Shown here: positions 17,216 to 25,617 of the stretch, one piece after another
Layout of the letters: every line of letters starts with the position of its first letter
Position numbering within the stretch: position 1 is the stretch's first letter
NCBI GenBank assembly: GCA_046541415.1
Contig: JBKHDI010000014.1
Span: 1 to 62,715 of the forward strand
Direction: 5' to 3'
Source of the DNA: CAZOVB01 sp046541415
GTDB taxonomy: Bacteria > Planctomycetota > Phycisphaerae > SM23-33
Length of the DNA stretch: 62,715 nt
Notes under the pieces: generated by a model
What the model was told of the DNA's origin: nothing
The model's database searches: none
The model's input: the letters and a program-made list of their open reading frames with translations, nothing else
Position numbers and translations under genes: made by a program

Positions 17216-19617
17216 CAGTATTTCTTGATCCAGTCTTCCACCAGGGCCACGCGTTCATTGCGGGACATGGCCTGGTCGTAGCCTTCGAGCTTGGGCGCCA
17301 GCTGGGAGAGCAGGGAGATGATGACCTGCTCGGTGGCGGCCGAGGGGTTCTCGCCGGCCAGGTTGGTCCGCAGGAGCGAAAGCAGGGGCAGTACGGCCCG
17401 TTGGCCCAGGTCGATGATCTCGGCCTGGGCGGCGTTTCGGGCGGCTTCGTCGGCCGATTCGATCTGGCGGACGAGTTTGCCGATGCGTTCGGTGTCGACG
17501 GCGACCTGGTGTTTCCGCGCTTCTGCCAGGCGCGTCTGCAGCAGCGTCTGGCTGTCCGGGTCGAGGTTTTTGGCGAGTTTCTCCAGGGTCTGCGCGACGA
17601 GGTCGGCCAGGCTCTGCCAGTCCTTCTGCTGCTGCAACGCGTCGGTGCGTTCCAGGACCTGCTCGATCGCCTGGGCCAGCAGGGCCGGCTGATTCTGCTG
17701 GACGATGGTATCGACAACGGCGGGGTTGTTGGCCTCCAGCAGGGCGGCGACCCATCGCAGCCAGATCTGGTCGGCCAGGGGGTCGTTGCGGTCGGCGTAG
17801 GCTTGGTAGGCGGCGGTCAGGTGGGTCGCGGCCTCGGCGGCGCGTTTGCTGGCCAGGAGGTCTTCGGCCAGGGCCAGCTGGGCGGCGGGCAGTTGGTCGC
17901 TTCGCTGCTGGCGGAGTTTTTCGACCTGCAGTTGACGGATCTGGATTTTCAGGGCGGGCGCATCGTCGCGATCGCCCAGTTCGCCCAGGGCCTCTGCCAG
18001 CACGTCGGCGTCGGCCTTGCTGCAGACTCGCATGGCCACGTCCCAGGCTTGCTGTCGGACGGCGGCCTGGGCTTCGGTATCCGGGTCGGTTCGCCGGAGG
18101 ATCACCCGCAGGTACCGCGTTGCGTCCAGGTCTCCCAGTGCGGCGATGGAGGCCTGTCTGACGCCGTGGTCGGCATCGGCGGCGTGGGGTTCGATGACTT
18201 CGGCCAGTTCGGCCTTTCCGAACGCGGTCAGGGCGAGCACCGCGGCTCGGCGGACGCGGGCCTGGGGATCTTTCAGCGATTCCTTGATTACCGGTACGAA
18301 TCGCTCATCGGCGAGGGTTCCCATGGCCGTCAGCAGGGCCTCGCGGACGGTGACGGCGTTCTTGCTGCGGTCGTAGCGGCGGTAGACGGTCAGCAGGGAG
18401 CGGGCGGCCTCGTCGAGTCGTTCGGCGTCCAGGTCCTGGGCCGAGGCGATTCGGGACAGGGCCATTGCCGCGGAGGTCGCGACAGCTTCATCGGCCGAGG
18501 CGATGCGCGAGACGACAGCGGGGACGGCCTGGGATTCGCGCAGCTGGCCCAGGGCGTGGATGAGGTTCTGGACAACCACCGAGGCCGGCTCGACCTCCAG
18601 CCTGGCCAGCAGGGGTTCCAGGGCCTGCTTGTCGCCGAGGTGGGCGATGGCTTCTGCGGCGGCCTTGCGGACGGGCGTCTCGGGGTCTTCCAGCAGGGCG
18701 CGGATCTGGCTGCGCAGGTCCGGGCTGACAGGCCCGTTCTCGCTGACGCGCCGATCGACCAGGTCCAGGGCCACCAGGCGGATCTCCGCGACGGGGTCCT
18801 TGAGCATGGCCAGGAGCATCGGGTCCTGCTGGGCAGGCGGGGTGATCGCGTGCAGCCACCGGGCGGTGGCAGCCAGCTTGGCCCGGAGGCGTTCGTTTTC
18901 GGCCTCCAGTTCTTTTTTGGCCTGTGCGAGGTTCTCGGTCAGGCTGGCCAGCCACTCCTCGCGGTTCTTGGTCTTGTTGCGGGCCCACCACTTCTTCCAC
19001 TCTTCGCGGTTCATCCCGCGCACGTTGGTCAACCCGGCCAGGGCCTCCTCTGCCGCGGCCTGCAGGGCGGGGTCCGGGTCGTCCAGCAGTCGGACCAGGC
19101 CGTCGACGGCGTCCTTTTCCAGGATACTCTGCAGGGCGATCAGGCTGGCCAGGCGTACCTGTCGATCCTGCTGGCGATCCAGGGCGATCTGCACCAGTCG
19201 CCGGGCGATCTGGGAGCCCTTGTAGGTCGCCAGGGCCCGAGCGGCCGGGGCGCGGGCCTCGGCCTGCTGGCCGGTCAGCATGCTCAGCAGCGGTTCGATG
19301 AAGGAGTCTTTGCCCAGCCCCACCCGGGAGATGGCCTCGGCGACCGCCACGCGGGCCCGCAGGTTCGATCCGTCTTCCAGGACGGCCTTGATGGCGGCCT
19401 CGGCCTGGGGGTAGTTCCGGGTCAGCAGGCCTTCGGCGGCTTCGCGTTTGGTTTCCGGCGAGCGCGCGGTATCGGCCAACTGGCCCGTCCAGATGCGGAA
19501 AAGCATCCTCTCGGCCTCTGGCAGAGAGTCGACGGCCGGTCCGTTGGCTGAGGCAGGAAGGCTCTGGAGCAGACATCCCACCGCAGCGGCAATCCATGCT
19601 GCTCGGTGCAGGGTCAC
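17215..19617 (-). CDS. Exported HEAT-repeat protein
   Basis: The 800-residue protein begins with a signal peptide (about 1-24, WIAAAVGCLLQSLPASA). Most of the rest is repeated pairs of helices of HEAT type, with recurring patterns such as ETPVRKAAAEAIAHLG, QARVRRAAVLALTAFG and DHGVRQASIAALGDL. A basic Trp-rich insertion (NREEWKKWWARNKTKNREEW, about 203-222) and a coiled-coil stretch follow the first repeat block. Such solenoids bind other proteins; no enzyme motif is seen. The terminal 200 residues are TPR-like helices. It is transcribed alone, divergently from the CheA-type kinase gene. Confidence 0.85.
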   Translation of the reverse strand: MTLHRAAWIAAAVGCLLQSLPASANGPAVDSLPEAERMLFRIWTGQLADTARSPETKREAAEGLLTRNYPQAEAAIKAVLEDGSNLRARVAVAEAISRVGLGKDSFIEPLLSMLTGQQAEARAPAARALATYKGSQIARRLVQIALDRQQDRQVRLASLIALQSILEKDAVDGLVRLLDDPDPALQAAAEEALAGLTNVRGMNREEWKKWWARNKTKNREEWLASLTENLAQAKKELEAENERLRAKLAATARWLHAITPPAQQDPMLLAMLKDPVAEIRLVALDLVDRRVSENGPVSPDLRSQIRALLEDPETPVRKAAAEAIAHLGDKQALEPLLARLEVEPASVVVQNLIHALGQLRESQAVPAVVSRIASADEAVATSAAMALSRIASAQDLDAERLDEAARSLLTVYRRYDRSKNAVTVREALLTAMGTLADERFVPVIKESLKDPQARVRRAAVLALTAFGKAELAEVIEPHAADADHGVRQASIAALGDLDATRYLRVILRRTDPDTEAQAAVRQQAWDVAMRVCSKADADVLAEALGELGDRDDAPALKIQIRQLQVEKLRQQRSDQLPAAQLALAEDLLASKRAAEAATHLTAAYQAYADRNDPLADQIWLRWVAALLEANNPAVVDTIVQQNQPALLAQAIEQVLERTDALQQQKDWQSLADLVAQTLEKLAKNLDPDSQTLLQTRLAEARKHQVAVDTERIGKLVRQIESADEAARNAAQAEIIDLGQRAVLPLLSLLRTNLAGENPSAATEQVIISLLSQLAPKLEGYDQAMSRNERVALVEDWIKKY

Positions 19618-19640
19618 GATGGGCCAATCCTTTCGGTGTA

Positions 19641-19659
19641 ACAGAGACGAGGTCTCTGT
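19641..19659 (-). promoter_or_regulatory. Perfect 8-bp hairpin in the 5' leader of the HEAT-repeat gene
   Basis: ACAGAGAC and GTCTCTGT flank a 3-base loop, 24 bases upstream of the ATG at 19617 and just before an AAAGGA Shine-Dalgarno-like sequence. It may be an operator or an mRNA hairpin controlling translation. Confidence 0.4.
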
Positions 19660-19735
19660 CTATTTAATGCTACATAGTATGTATCGGTTCGCAGCAAGTG
19701 GAAATCTTACATGTTGTTACGCAACTTTTGCAGGA

Positions 19736-19757
19736 GAATGGGGCAAAATCCCCATTC
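19736..19757. promoter_or_regulatory. Inverted repeat GAATGGGG-N6-CCCCATTC ahead of the CheA-type kinase gene
   Basis: Two perfect 8-base arms flank CAAAAT in the divergent region between the HEAT gene and the kinase gene. It could be an operator or a leader hairpin. Apart from this and the hairpin at 19641 I see nothing clear in the 270-bp gap. Confidence 0.4.
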
Positions 19758-19890
19758 CGGCGACACTTTTGTCTGACTTTTGGCCCCGAATAGCCACAGC
19801 GGCCCGGCGAAATCGACGATGACATCAGCGGAGAGACCTACCGGTGCGCCCCGTCCCAGCGCCTTTCGAACACATGAGATACGGACAGGC

Positions 19891-22677
19891 ATGAGTCAGC
19901 CCCACCAGGCTATCGAGTTGCTGAGCAATCTCAGCGGAGAGATCCTCGCCGTCTCGGCCGGCGACGCGGCGGGCCTGGAGTCTATCCGCCGGACCCTCCA
20001 GGACGCTGCCGAGGCCCTGGGCCAGCAGAACTCGCACCTCAGCGACCTGCTCGGATCGGCCGGCAGGATCATCCAAAGGGCCCTGGAAGACAAACAGGCC
20101 TTGAGCGAATCGCAGCGGATGCTGGCTGCCAAGGCGATCGACCTGGTCTGCCAGCAGGCCGACCCGACCTGCAAGGCCCGACCCCGGCAGGTGGACCTGC
20201 TCGGTTCGCAGCTGGTTGCCTCCCTCGACGAAGCGAAGCGCCCCGGCTGCCTTGAGGCCCCGGCGTTTGGCGACTTCGACAAATCCGAACCGCGCAAGCA
20301 AGCCTCTGGCCCAGAACCCGTCCAGCGCGAAGATTGCCCCCCTTCCGGCGCGGAAGAAGCCGACGACACCTCCCTGCTGCGCGAGTACGTCGATGCGTCC
20401 CTGGAGCACCTGGCCAAGGCCGAAAACTGCCTGCTGAAGCTCGAGTCCAACCCCCACCAGGAAAACTACATCCACCAGGCCCTCCGGGCGTTCCACACGC
20501 TCAAGGGCTCCAGCGCGATGATGGGCTTTACGCCGATCGAACACATGTCGCACCTGGCCGAGAACCTGCTCAGCCAGGCCCGCAGCGGACAGATCGAAAT
20601 CCGCGAGTCGCGCACCGACATCGCCCTGCAGGCCTGCGACGTGCTCCGCTCGCTGGTCCAGCAGACGACGACCCTGCAGCGTCAGCAGCGCCTGGAATGC
20701 CCGCACGGCTACGACCTCCTGGCCGGCCAACTGTCCCTGGCCAGTTGCGCCGACTGGGACGGCCCGGACAGTACCGGCCAGGCCTTGGCGTCGGAGGGGC
20801 CCCAGGTTCTGGGCGAGCAGGTCGACCGCCAGATGCTCGGGGAATTCACCCAGGAGTGCCTCAAACGCCTCACCCAGGCCCAGTCCGTGCTGCTGGACCA
20901 GGAAACCACCGCGGCGCCGGATCTCCAGGACGCCCAGGAGACGCTTCACGGGATCCAGCAAACCGCCGCCGTGCTGGAACTGGAGGAACTCCAGGCCTTC
21001 GCCGATGTCGTGGCCGCCTGGATCGACAGCATTATCGAACAAGACCAGCCCGTGCTCGATTCCCGCCTGGATATGACCATGGAAGCCCTGGATTCCATGC
21101 GACAGTTGCTGGACGCCTACAACCAGGCCGCCCGGACAGGGCAACTGGAGCTGCCCCCGCAGATCGGCCCGCTGAGCCAGGCCCTGCGCCCCGGCCCGGG
21201 CAACCCGCCCAGCCAGACCGAGCCCCGCGAGTCGATGCGCCTGGGCGAGATCCTCGTCGGCCGCGGACAGGTCCAGCCCGAACAGGTCGAGAAGGCCCTG
21301 GCCGACAACGCCACGGACATGCTCGGCAAGGTCCTGCTGCACCAGGGGGCCCAGGGCAAGGACGTAAGCTCCGCCCTGCGCGCCCAGCGACAGCTGAGCA
21401 CCGGCTCGCCCTCGCCCCTGCCCGACAGCACGGTCCGGGTTTCGACCCAGCGGATGGACGAGCTGGTCAACCTGGTCGGCGAGCTGCTGGTGGCCCATTC
21501 GCTGGCCCAGCAGAGCCCCCTGCTTCAACGGCGGTTCGGGCGGTCCGCCTCGGGCAAGGCCCGCCGACGCAGATCGCAGGCCCGGCAGGACGACCTGCCC
21601 GTCCGCTCGGCCGAAACCGACAGCCTCCGCGAGTCGGTCGACCGCGCCGGGCCATTGCTGCGCGACCTGCACGACCTGGCCGTCTCGCTGCGAATGGTGC
21701 CGATGCGCGGCTTGTTCGAGAAGGCCCGCCGCATGACCCGCGACCTGGCCCGCAGGAGCGGCAAGTCGATCGACCTGCGCTGCATCGGCGAAGAGACGGA
21801 AATCGACCGCAACACCGTTGACCTGCTTTCCGACCCGCTGGTCCACCTGGTCCGCAATGCGGTCGATCACGGCATCGAGTCGGCGGATGTCCGATCGGCC
21901 GGGGGCAAGCCCCCCTCCGGTCAGCTTACGATGAAGGCCTGCCGCCTCGGCGCCAACGTCCTGCTTTCGCTGGAGGACGACGGCGCGGGGCTGGACCTGG
22001 ACCGGATCCGCCAGAAGGCGGGCGCCTCGGGCCTGATCGCCGCCGATGCCTCTCTCAGCGACGCCGAAACGTCCAGCCTGATCTTCCATCCGGGCTTTAC
22101 GACATCCGAGACCGTCGGCGGCGTCTCGGGGCGCGGGGTGGGGATGGACGTGGTCCGACGGAGCGTCGAGGCCCTGCACGGCCGCATCGACGTCTACTCC
22201 GAGCCGGGCAAGGGCACGCGGTTCGAGATCCGCCTGCCGATGACCACCGCCGTGGAAGATGCCCTCGTCATCCAGGTCTGCCGGCAGCGGTACCTCCTGC
22301 CTTCCTCTGACGTGGACCGGACGATCCGCATACAAGCCCACCAGATCAAATCCGTCGCCGGTGGTCGCCCGACGCTGCTGGTCCAGGACCGACCCGTGCC
22401 CGTGCTCAGCCTCTGCGACCTGCTCTACCACCAGTCGTGTGACGACTCGGACGAGCAGCAGATCGTCCTGGTAGGCCGGGGCCAGAGGCTCTGCGCACTG
22501 CGGGTCGAGAAGGTCATCGCCCAGGCCCAGGTCGTGGTCAAACCCCTTGGTCGCCTGCTTTCCCGCCTCCGGTATTACACCGGGGCCGCGGTTCTCGGCG
22601 ACGGCGAACTGGGGCTGATCCTCGACGCCTCGTACCTGATCAACGAAGCCGGACGGAACACCAGTTGGGCAGCCTGA
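19891..22677 (+). CDS. CheA-type histidine kinase with Hpt, degenerate Hpt and GspE/MshEN-like segment
   Basis: Numbered from the ATG at 19891, the 928-residue protein has an N-terminal helical region, an Hpt domain with phospho-accepting H202 in AFHTLKGSSAMMGF, and a second Hpt-like bundle in which H353 stands in LHGIQQTAAV without the usual Lys/Gly. A segment at about 449-505 has two LGExLxxxG...AL repeats, as in GspE/MshE N-domains. The CheA dimerisation helices (RMDELVNLVGELLVAHSLAQ), an HATPase domain (N-box LVHLVRNAVDHG near 650, DDGAGLD near 696, GRGVGMDVV near 746) and a C-terminal CheW domain follow. No receiver domain or chemotaxis gene is nearby. Upstream in-frame ATGs at 19780 and 19819 are possible starts but the preceding residues look non-coding. 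Confidence 0.88.
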   Translation: MSQPHQAIELLSNLSGEILAVSAGDAAGLESIRRTLQDAAEALGQQNSHLSDLLGSAGRIIQRALEDKQALSESQRMLAAKAIDLVCQQADPTCKARPRQVDLLGSQLVASLDEAKRPGCLEAPAFGDFDKSEPRKQASGPEPVQREDCPPSGAEEADDTSLLREYVDASLEHLAKAENCLLKLESNPHQENYIHQALRAFHTLKGSSAMMGFTPIEHMSHLAENLLSQARSGQIEIRESRTDIALQACDVLRSLVQQTTTLQRQQRLECPHGYDLLAGQLSLASCADWDGPDSTGQALASEGPQVLGEQVDRQMLGEFTQECLKRLTQAQSVLLDQETTAAPDLQDAQETLHGIQQTAAVLELEELQAFADVVAAWIDSIIEQDQPVLDSRLDMTMEALDSMRQLLDAYNQAARTGQLELPPQIGPLSQALRPGPGNPPSQTEPRESMRLGEILVGRGQVQPEQVEKALADNATDMLGKVLLHQGAQGKDVSSALRAQRQLSTGSPSPLPDSTVRVSTQRMDELVNLVGELLVAHSLAQQSPLLQRRFGRSASGKARRRRSQARQDDLPVRSAETDSLRESVDRAGPLLRDLHDLAVSLRMVPMRGLFEKARRMTRDLARRSGKSIDLRCIGEETEIDRNTVDLLSDPLVHLVRNAVDHGIESADVRSAGGKPPSGQLTMKACRLGANVLLSLEDDGAGLDLDRIRQKAGASGLIAADASLSDAETSSLIFHPGFTTSETVGGVSGRGVGMDVVRRSVEALHGRIDVYSEPGKGTRFEIRLPMTTAVEDALVIQVCRQRYLLPSSDVDRTIRIQAHQIKSVAGGRPTLLVQDRPVPVLSLCDLLYHQSCDDSDEQQIVLVGRGQRLCALRVEKVIAQAQVVVKPLGRLLSRLRYYTGAAVLGDGELGLILDASYLINEAGRNTSWAA

Positions 22678-22857
22678 AGGGCCTGTCCGCCGTCGGCCGT
22701 TGCCTGATCGGCTGAGGAAGAACACCCCTTTTGCTTTTCTCGGCCCCCGCTTACCAAAGCAGCCGGGCCAGAGCGCCGATACCCATCAACGTCACCGCGG
22801 AGCAATCCGCAGAACCGACACAGACATACAGCCTGGCCGAGACGGAAACGGTCGCAG

Positions 22858-22926
22858 GCGAAACGAAATTTCGCGTCCGAGGTAGTACGCGTAGCTGGAG
22901 GGTTTCGGTCTTGGCCGAGACCCTCC
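22858..22926 (+). other. Two hairpins in the gap between the CheA-type gene and the PAS remnant
   Basis: GCGAAA and TTTCGC (22858-22874) form a short hairpin. GGAGGGT and ACCCTCC, extended through a U-G pair by TCGG/CCGA (22897-22926), form a 12-bp stem. Neither is followed by Ts. The rest of the 22678-22976 gap shows no gene I can support, although one frame stays open. Confidence 0.35.
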
Positions 22927-22976
22927 GGCATGCGCGGCCCGCGGACCGCCCGCCCACCCCAACCGACGGGGTCAGC

Positions 22977-23390
22977 ATGTCCAGCCAATCGCCCACGATA
23001 GCCGTCATCGCCCCGGCCGGGGCCGAGGAGATGCTCGCTATCCAGGCCAGCATTCTCGATCACCTCTCGGACGGGGTCACCGCCACGGACGTTGCAGGGC
23101 GGATCACCTATGTCAGTCCTCCGGTCCATGCCCTGCTGGGCTACCGACCCGAGGAGATGCTCGCTATCCAGGCCAGCATTCTCGATCACCTCTCGGACGG
23201 GGTCACCGCCACGGACGTTGCAGGGCGGATCACCTATGTCAGTCCGTCGGTCCATGCCCTGCTGGGCTACCGACCCGAGGAGCGGATCGGTCGCCCGATC
23301 GAGCAGGCCTACCAGCGGGCCGAGATGGCCCTGGAGCGGGCGCCCCGCTGCGGATGCACCTGGCACGATGGGCGCGAAAGGTGGGCATAG
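22977..23390 (+). pseudogene. PAS-domain remnant with an internal tandem duplication
   Basis: The 137-codon frame starts MSSQSPTIAVIAPAGAEE and then reads the first half of a PAS domain (ILDHLSDGVTATDVAGRITY, then VSPSVHALLGYRPEE) twice in tandem. After the second copy the sequence RIGRPIEQAYQRAEMA continues briefly and then loses PAS character (CGCTWHDGRERWA, stop), so the domain's second half and any kinase or other output domain are missing. It lies 300 bp after the CheA-type gene in the same direction. I read it as the decayed 5' end of a sensor-kinase gene; a short functional PAS protein is the alternative. Confidence 0.55.
23025..23276 (+). repeat. 126-bp tandem duplication inside the PAS remnant
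   Basis: The unit at 23025-23150 is repeated at 23151-23276 with only about two base differences (CCTCCG versus CCGTCG near the end). The period of 126 bp equals 42 codons, so the reading frame is kept. Near-identity indicates a recent event. Confidence 0.9.
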
Positions 23391-23446
23391 ACGAGCCGAT
23401 CCCGCGTGGCCGTGCCGATCGAAACACCGTCGCAGAACAGCGGGGC

Positions 23447-24391
23447 TCAGTAACCCAGGACGGGCTCCTGGAAGCATGAGTCGATGATGTCGTCCAGCCC
23501 GGCCGTGGCGACGCAGATGGCGGTATCGGCCCCGCCGTAGTAGACCTTCACCTCGCCGTCGTCCTCGACGATCGCCCCGCAGGCGAAAACGACGTTGCCC
23601 ACGTCGCCGACGCGTTCGTACTCTTCGCGCGGCGAGAGCAGCGGCGAGAGGCATCGCCCGAGGACCTTGGACGGGTCGTTGAGTTCCAGCATGGCCGTGC
23701 CGATCCGGTAAATCGGTCCGGCAGAGGTCATCTTCACGCCGTGGTAGATCTCCAGCCAGCCGCGGTCGGTCTTGATCGGCGGGGCAGAGGCCCCGATCCG
23801 GAAGGAATCCCAGAATCGCGCCCGCGGGCAGAAGCAGACCTCCGCGTCGCCCCAGTGCAGCAGGTCGGGCGAGTAGGCCACCCAGATGCTGCCGACACGG
23901 TTTCCGATCGGGCGGTCCATCCGACAGTACAGGCCGTTGATCTTCTCGGGGAACAGCACGCCGTCCTTGTTGCCCGGCCCGGAGACCATCCCGACGCGCT
24001 CGAAGGAGTCGAAGTCGGTGGTCCTGGCCAGGGCGATCCGGTAGCCGTACCGCCCCACCGCGGTGTACATGATGTAATAGGCCCCGTCGATGAGCGTCAC
24101 GCGCGGGTCTTCGATGCCGTTTTCCTCCCAGACCCGCCACTGGGGGTCTTCCGAGGGCAGGACCCAGGGCTCGGGGTCTACTTCGAAGTGCAGCCCGTCG
24201 CGGCTGCGGGCGATAGCGAAGAACGAAAAACCCTGCTGGCCCTCGACTCGGATGACCATGAGGTACTGGTCGTCGAGCTTGACCGGCGTGCCGTTAAAGA
24301 CGGTGTTCGCCCGGTACGGCATGTCGTGGAGGGTAATAATCGGGTTTCGTCGCCAGCGGTGCAGCAGATCTCTTCCGGGGGGCATGGGCAC
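23447..24391 (-). CDS. GH130 family glycoside phosphorylase/hydrolase (first paralogue)
   Basis: The protein of about 314 residues shows the five-bladed beta-propeller pattern of GH130: GIEDPRVTLIDGAYYIMYT (the EDPR motif holding the catalytic acid region), GASAPPIKTDRGWLEIYHGV, YRIGTAMLELNDPSKVLGR, and GNVVFACGAIVEDDGEVKVY ending in YYGGADTAICVA. GH130 members phosphorolyse or hydrolyse beta-mannosides; exact linkage and phosphate dependence cannot be told here. No signal peptide is seen, so it acts in the cytoplasm. AGGAG lies 8 bases from the GTG at 24391; the ATG at 24385 and a TTG at 24397 overlapping the upstream stop are alternatives. It follows its paralogue directly. Confidence 0.9.
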   Translation of the reverse strand: MPMPPGRDLLHRWRRNPIITLHDMPYRANTVFNGTPVKLDDQYLMVIRVEGQQGFSFFAIARSRDGLHFEVDPEPWVLPSEDPQWRVWEENGIEDPRVTLIDGAYYIMYTAVGRYGYRIALARTTDFDSFERVGMVSGPGNKDGVLFPEKINGLYCRMDRPIGNRVGSIWVAYSPDLLHWGDAEVCFCPRARFWDSFRIGASAPPIKTDRGWLEIYHGVKMTSAGPIYRIGTAMLELNDPSKVLGRCLSPLLSPREEYERVGDVGNVVFACGAIVEDDGEVKVYYGGADTAICVATAGLDDIIDSCFQEPVLGY

Positions 24392-24393
24392 GA

Positions 24394-25332
24394 TCAATAC
24401 TCCTGTTGTTCGCTATCTTTGCAGACTTCGATCACGTCGGCCAACGGGGCCTGGCCCAGACAGATGCAGCTGTCCGAGGCACCGTAATAGACGTTGAGCA
24501 TGTCGTCTTCATCGAGGATCGCCCCGCAGGAGAAGACCACGTTGGGCACGTCGCCGATCCGCTCGTACGGTTCGCGCGGCGAGAGGATCGGGATATTCGA
24601 GCGGCTGATGATGCGGGCGGGATTGGCCTTGTCCAGAATCGCGGCGCCCAGGCGGACCAGGGGCCCGGCCGAGGTGTGCTTCTCGCCGTAGTAGATCAGC
24701 AGCCAGCCTCGGTCGATCTCGATCGGCGGGGCTGCGGCGCCGATCATGTTCGCATCCCAGAAGCCGTATCGAGGCGTCATCACCACCTCGCCGCCCGACC
24801 AGAACCGCAGGTCGTCGGAGTACTGGATCCATATGCTCGCCCCCTCGGCCGGGCGGGTGAGCATCGCGTACTGGCCGTTGTACTTCATGGGAAACAGCAT
24901 TCCGTTTTTCGTATCGACCTGGGCGACAAATCCGATCCGCTCGACCGACTGGAAATCGTCGGTCTTGGCCAGTCCCAGCCGCAGGCCGTGGTCGCCGTCG
25001 GCGACGTAGGCGATGTAGTACGTCTCGTCCATCGGCGTGATCCGCGGATCTCGAATGCCGAAACTCTCGTGCTGTCGGAAGCAACCGGCGTGGGCGGAGG
25101 TCATCAGGGGCTTTTCGGCCACGGTGAAGTGCTTGCCGTCCCTGCCCCGGGCCGGGTAGATCCGACACTGACCTTCCAGGGCCTCGACGGTGACAAGCAT
25201 GATGTACTCGCCGGCGAATGGCACGACGGCGGCGTTGAGAATGTCACTGCAGGCAAAGGGCAGGTCTTCCAGGGCGATCAGGGGGTTGTCCACCCAGCGG
25301 CGGATGACATCCTGGCCGGGGTTTCCGTCCAT
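24394..25332 (-). CDS. GH130 family glycoside phosphorylase/hydrolase (second paralogue)
   Basis: This 312-residue protein aligns along its length with the next gene downstream: WVDNPLIALEDLPFACSDI, GIRDPRITPMDETYYIAYVA (RDPR replacing EDPR), GAAAPPIEIDRGWLLIYYGE, SREPYERIGDVPNVVFSCGA-type ending and YYGASDSCICLGQA. The Asp of the DPR motif is kept. No signal peptide is present. It is first in a two-gene operon, with AAGGA before its ATG and a TATAAT about 50 bases upstream. Divergent from it runs a sugar ABC importer, suggesting import of manno-oligosaccharides followed by cytoplasmic breakdown (inference). Confidence 0.9.
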   Translation of the reverse strand: MDGNPGQDVIRRWVDNPLIALEDLPFACSDILNAAVVPFAGEYIMLVTVEALEGQCRIYPARGRDGKHFTVAEKPLMTSAHAGCFRQHESFGIRDPRITPMDETYYIAYVADGDHGLRLGLAKTDDFQSVERIGFVAQVDTKNGMLFPMKYNGQYAMLTRPAEGASIWIQYSDDLRFWSGGEVVMTPRYGFWDANMIGAAAPPIEIDRGWLLIYYGEKHTSAGPLVRLGAAILDKANPARIISRSNIPILSPREPYERIGDVPNVVFSCGAILDEDDMLNVYYGASDSCICLGQAPLADVIEVCKDSEQQEY

Positions 25333-25384
25333 CGGTTGCGTCCTTTCGATTGTTCAGCGGCGCTGGAGATACGTAACCCTTTGG

Positions 25385-25390
25385 ATTATA
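25385..25390 (-). promoter_or_regulatory. TATAAT -10 element for the GH130 pair
   Basis: A perfect TATAAT on the minus strand lies about 50 bases before the ATG at 25332. A matching -35 is not clear at 17 bases. Confidence 0.4.
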
Positions 25391-25436
25391 GCCGCTTCGT
25401 CCAATTCCTTATCGGCCAGATCGCCCGGAAAGCTTC

Positions 25437-25463
25437 GTCCCTATATGGCGAAGGGACATTTTT
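25437..25463 (+). terminator. Small terminator-like hairpin in the GH130/ABC divergent region
   Basis: GTCCCT and AGGGAC pair around a 9-base loop and are followed by ATTTTT on the plus strand. It lies upstream of the ABC promoter and could insulate that promoter from readthrough. CCCTATAT inside it recurs inverted at 25562-25569. Confidence 0.4.
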
Positions 25464-25514
25464 GCCGGTCCGGACCCTCATATTGCGGGGTTGCAGATCC
25501 CAAAAACACGACGG

Positions 25515-25543
25515 TTGCGGCCGCGGTTGCAACCCTGTACAAT
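25515..25543 (+). promoter_or_regulatory. Promoter of the sugar ABC operon
   Basis: TTGCGG at 25515-25520 and TACAAT at 25538-25543 are separated by exactly 17 bases. The first gene of the ABC operon starts 75 bases downstream. Confidence 0.6.
25525..25534. promoter_or_regulatory. Palindrome GGTTGCAACC within the ABC promoter spacer
   Basis: A perfect 10-base palindrome lies between -35 and -10. Further GGTTGC half-sites occur at 25489-25494 and 25513-25518, 24 and 12 bases away. The position suits a repressor site for sugar control, but no regulator gene is in the window. Confidence 0.4.
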
Positions 25544-25617
25544 GCCGCCAAAACACGCCGATATAGGGCAAATCACCATAGTTCGTGACGCCCCCTGGTA
25601 CCTATATGAGGACCGGT

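Noticed and set aside
19825..22725. 966-codon minus-strand ORF
   Set aside because: Antisense shadow of the CheA-type kinase gene.
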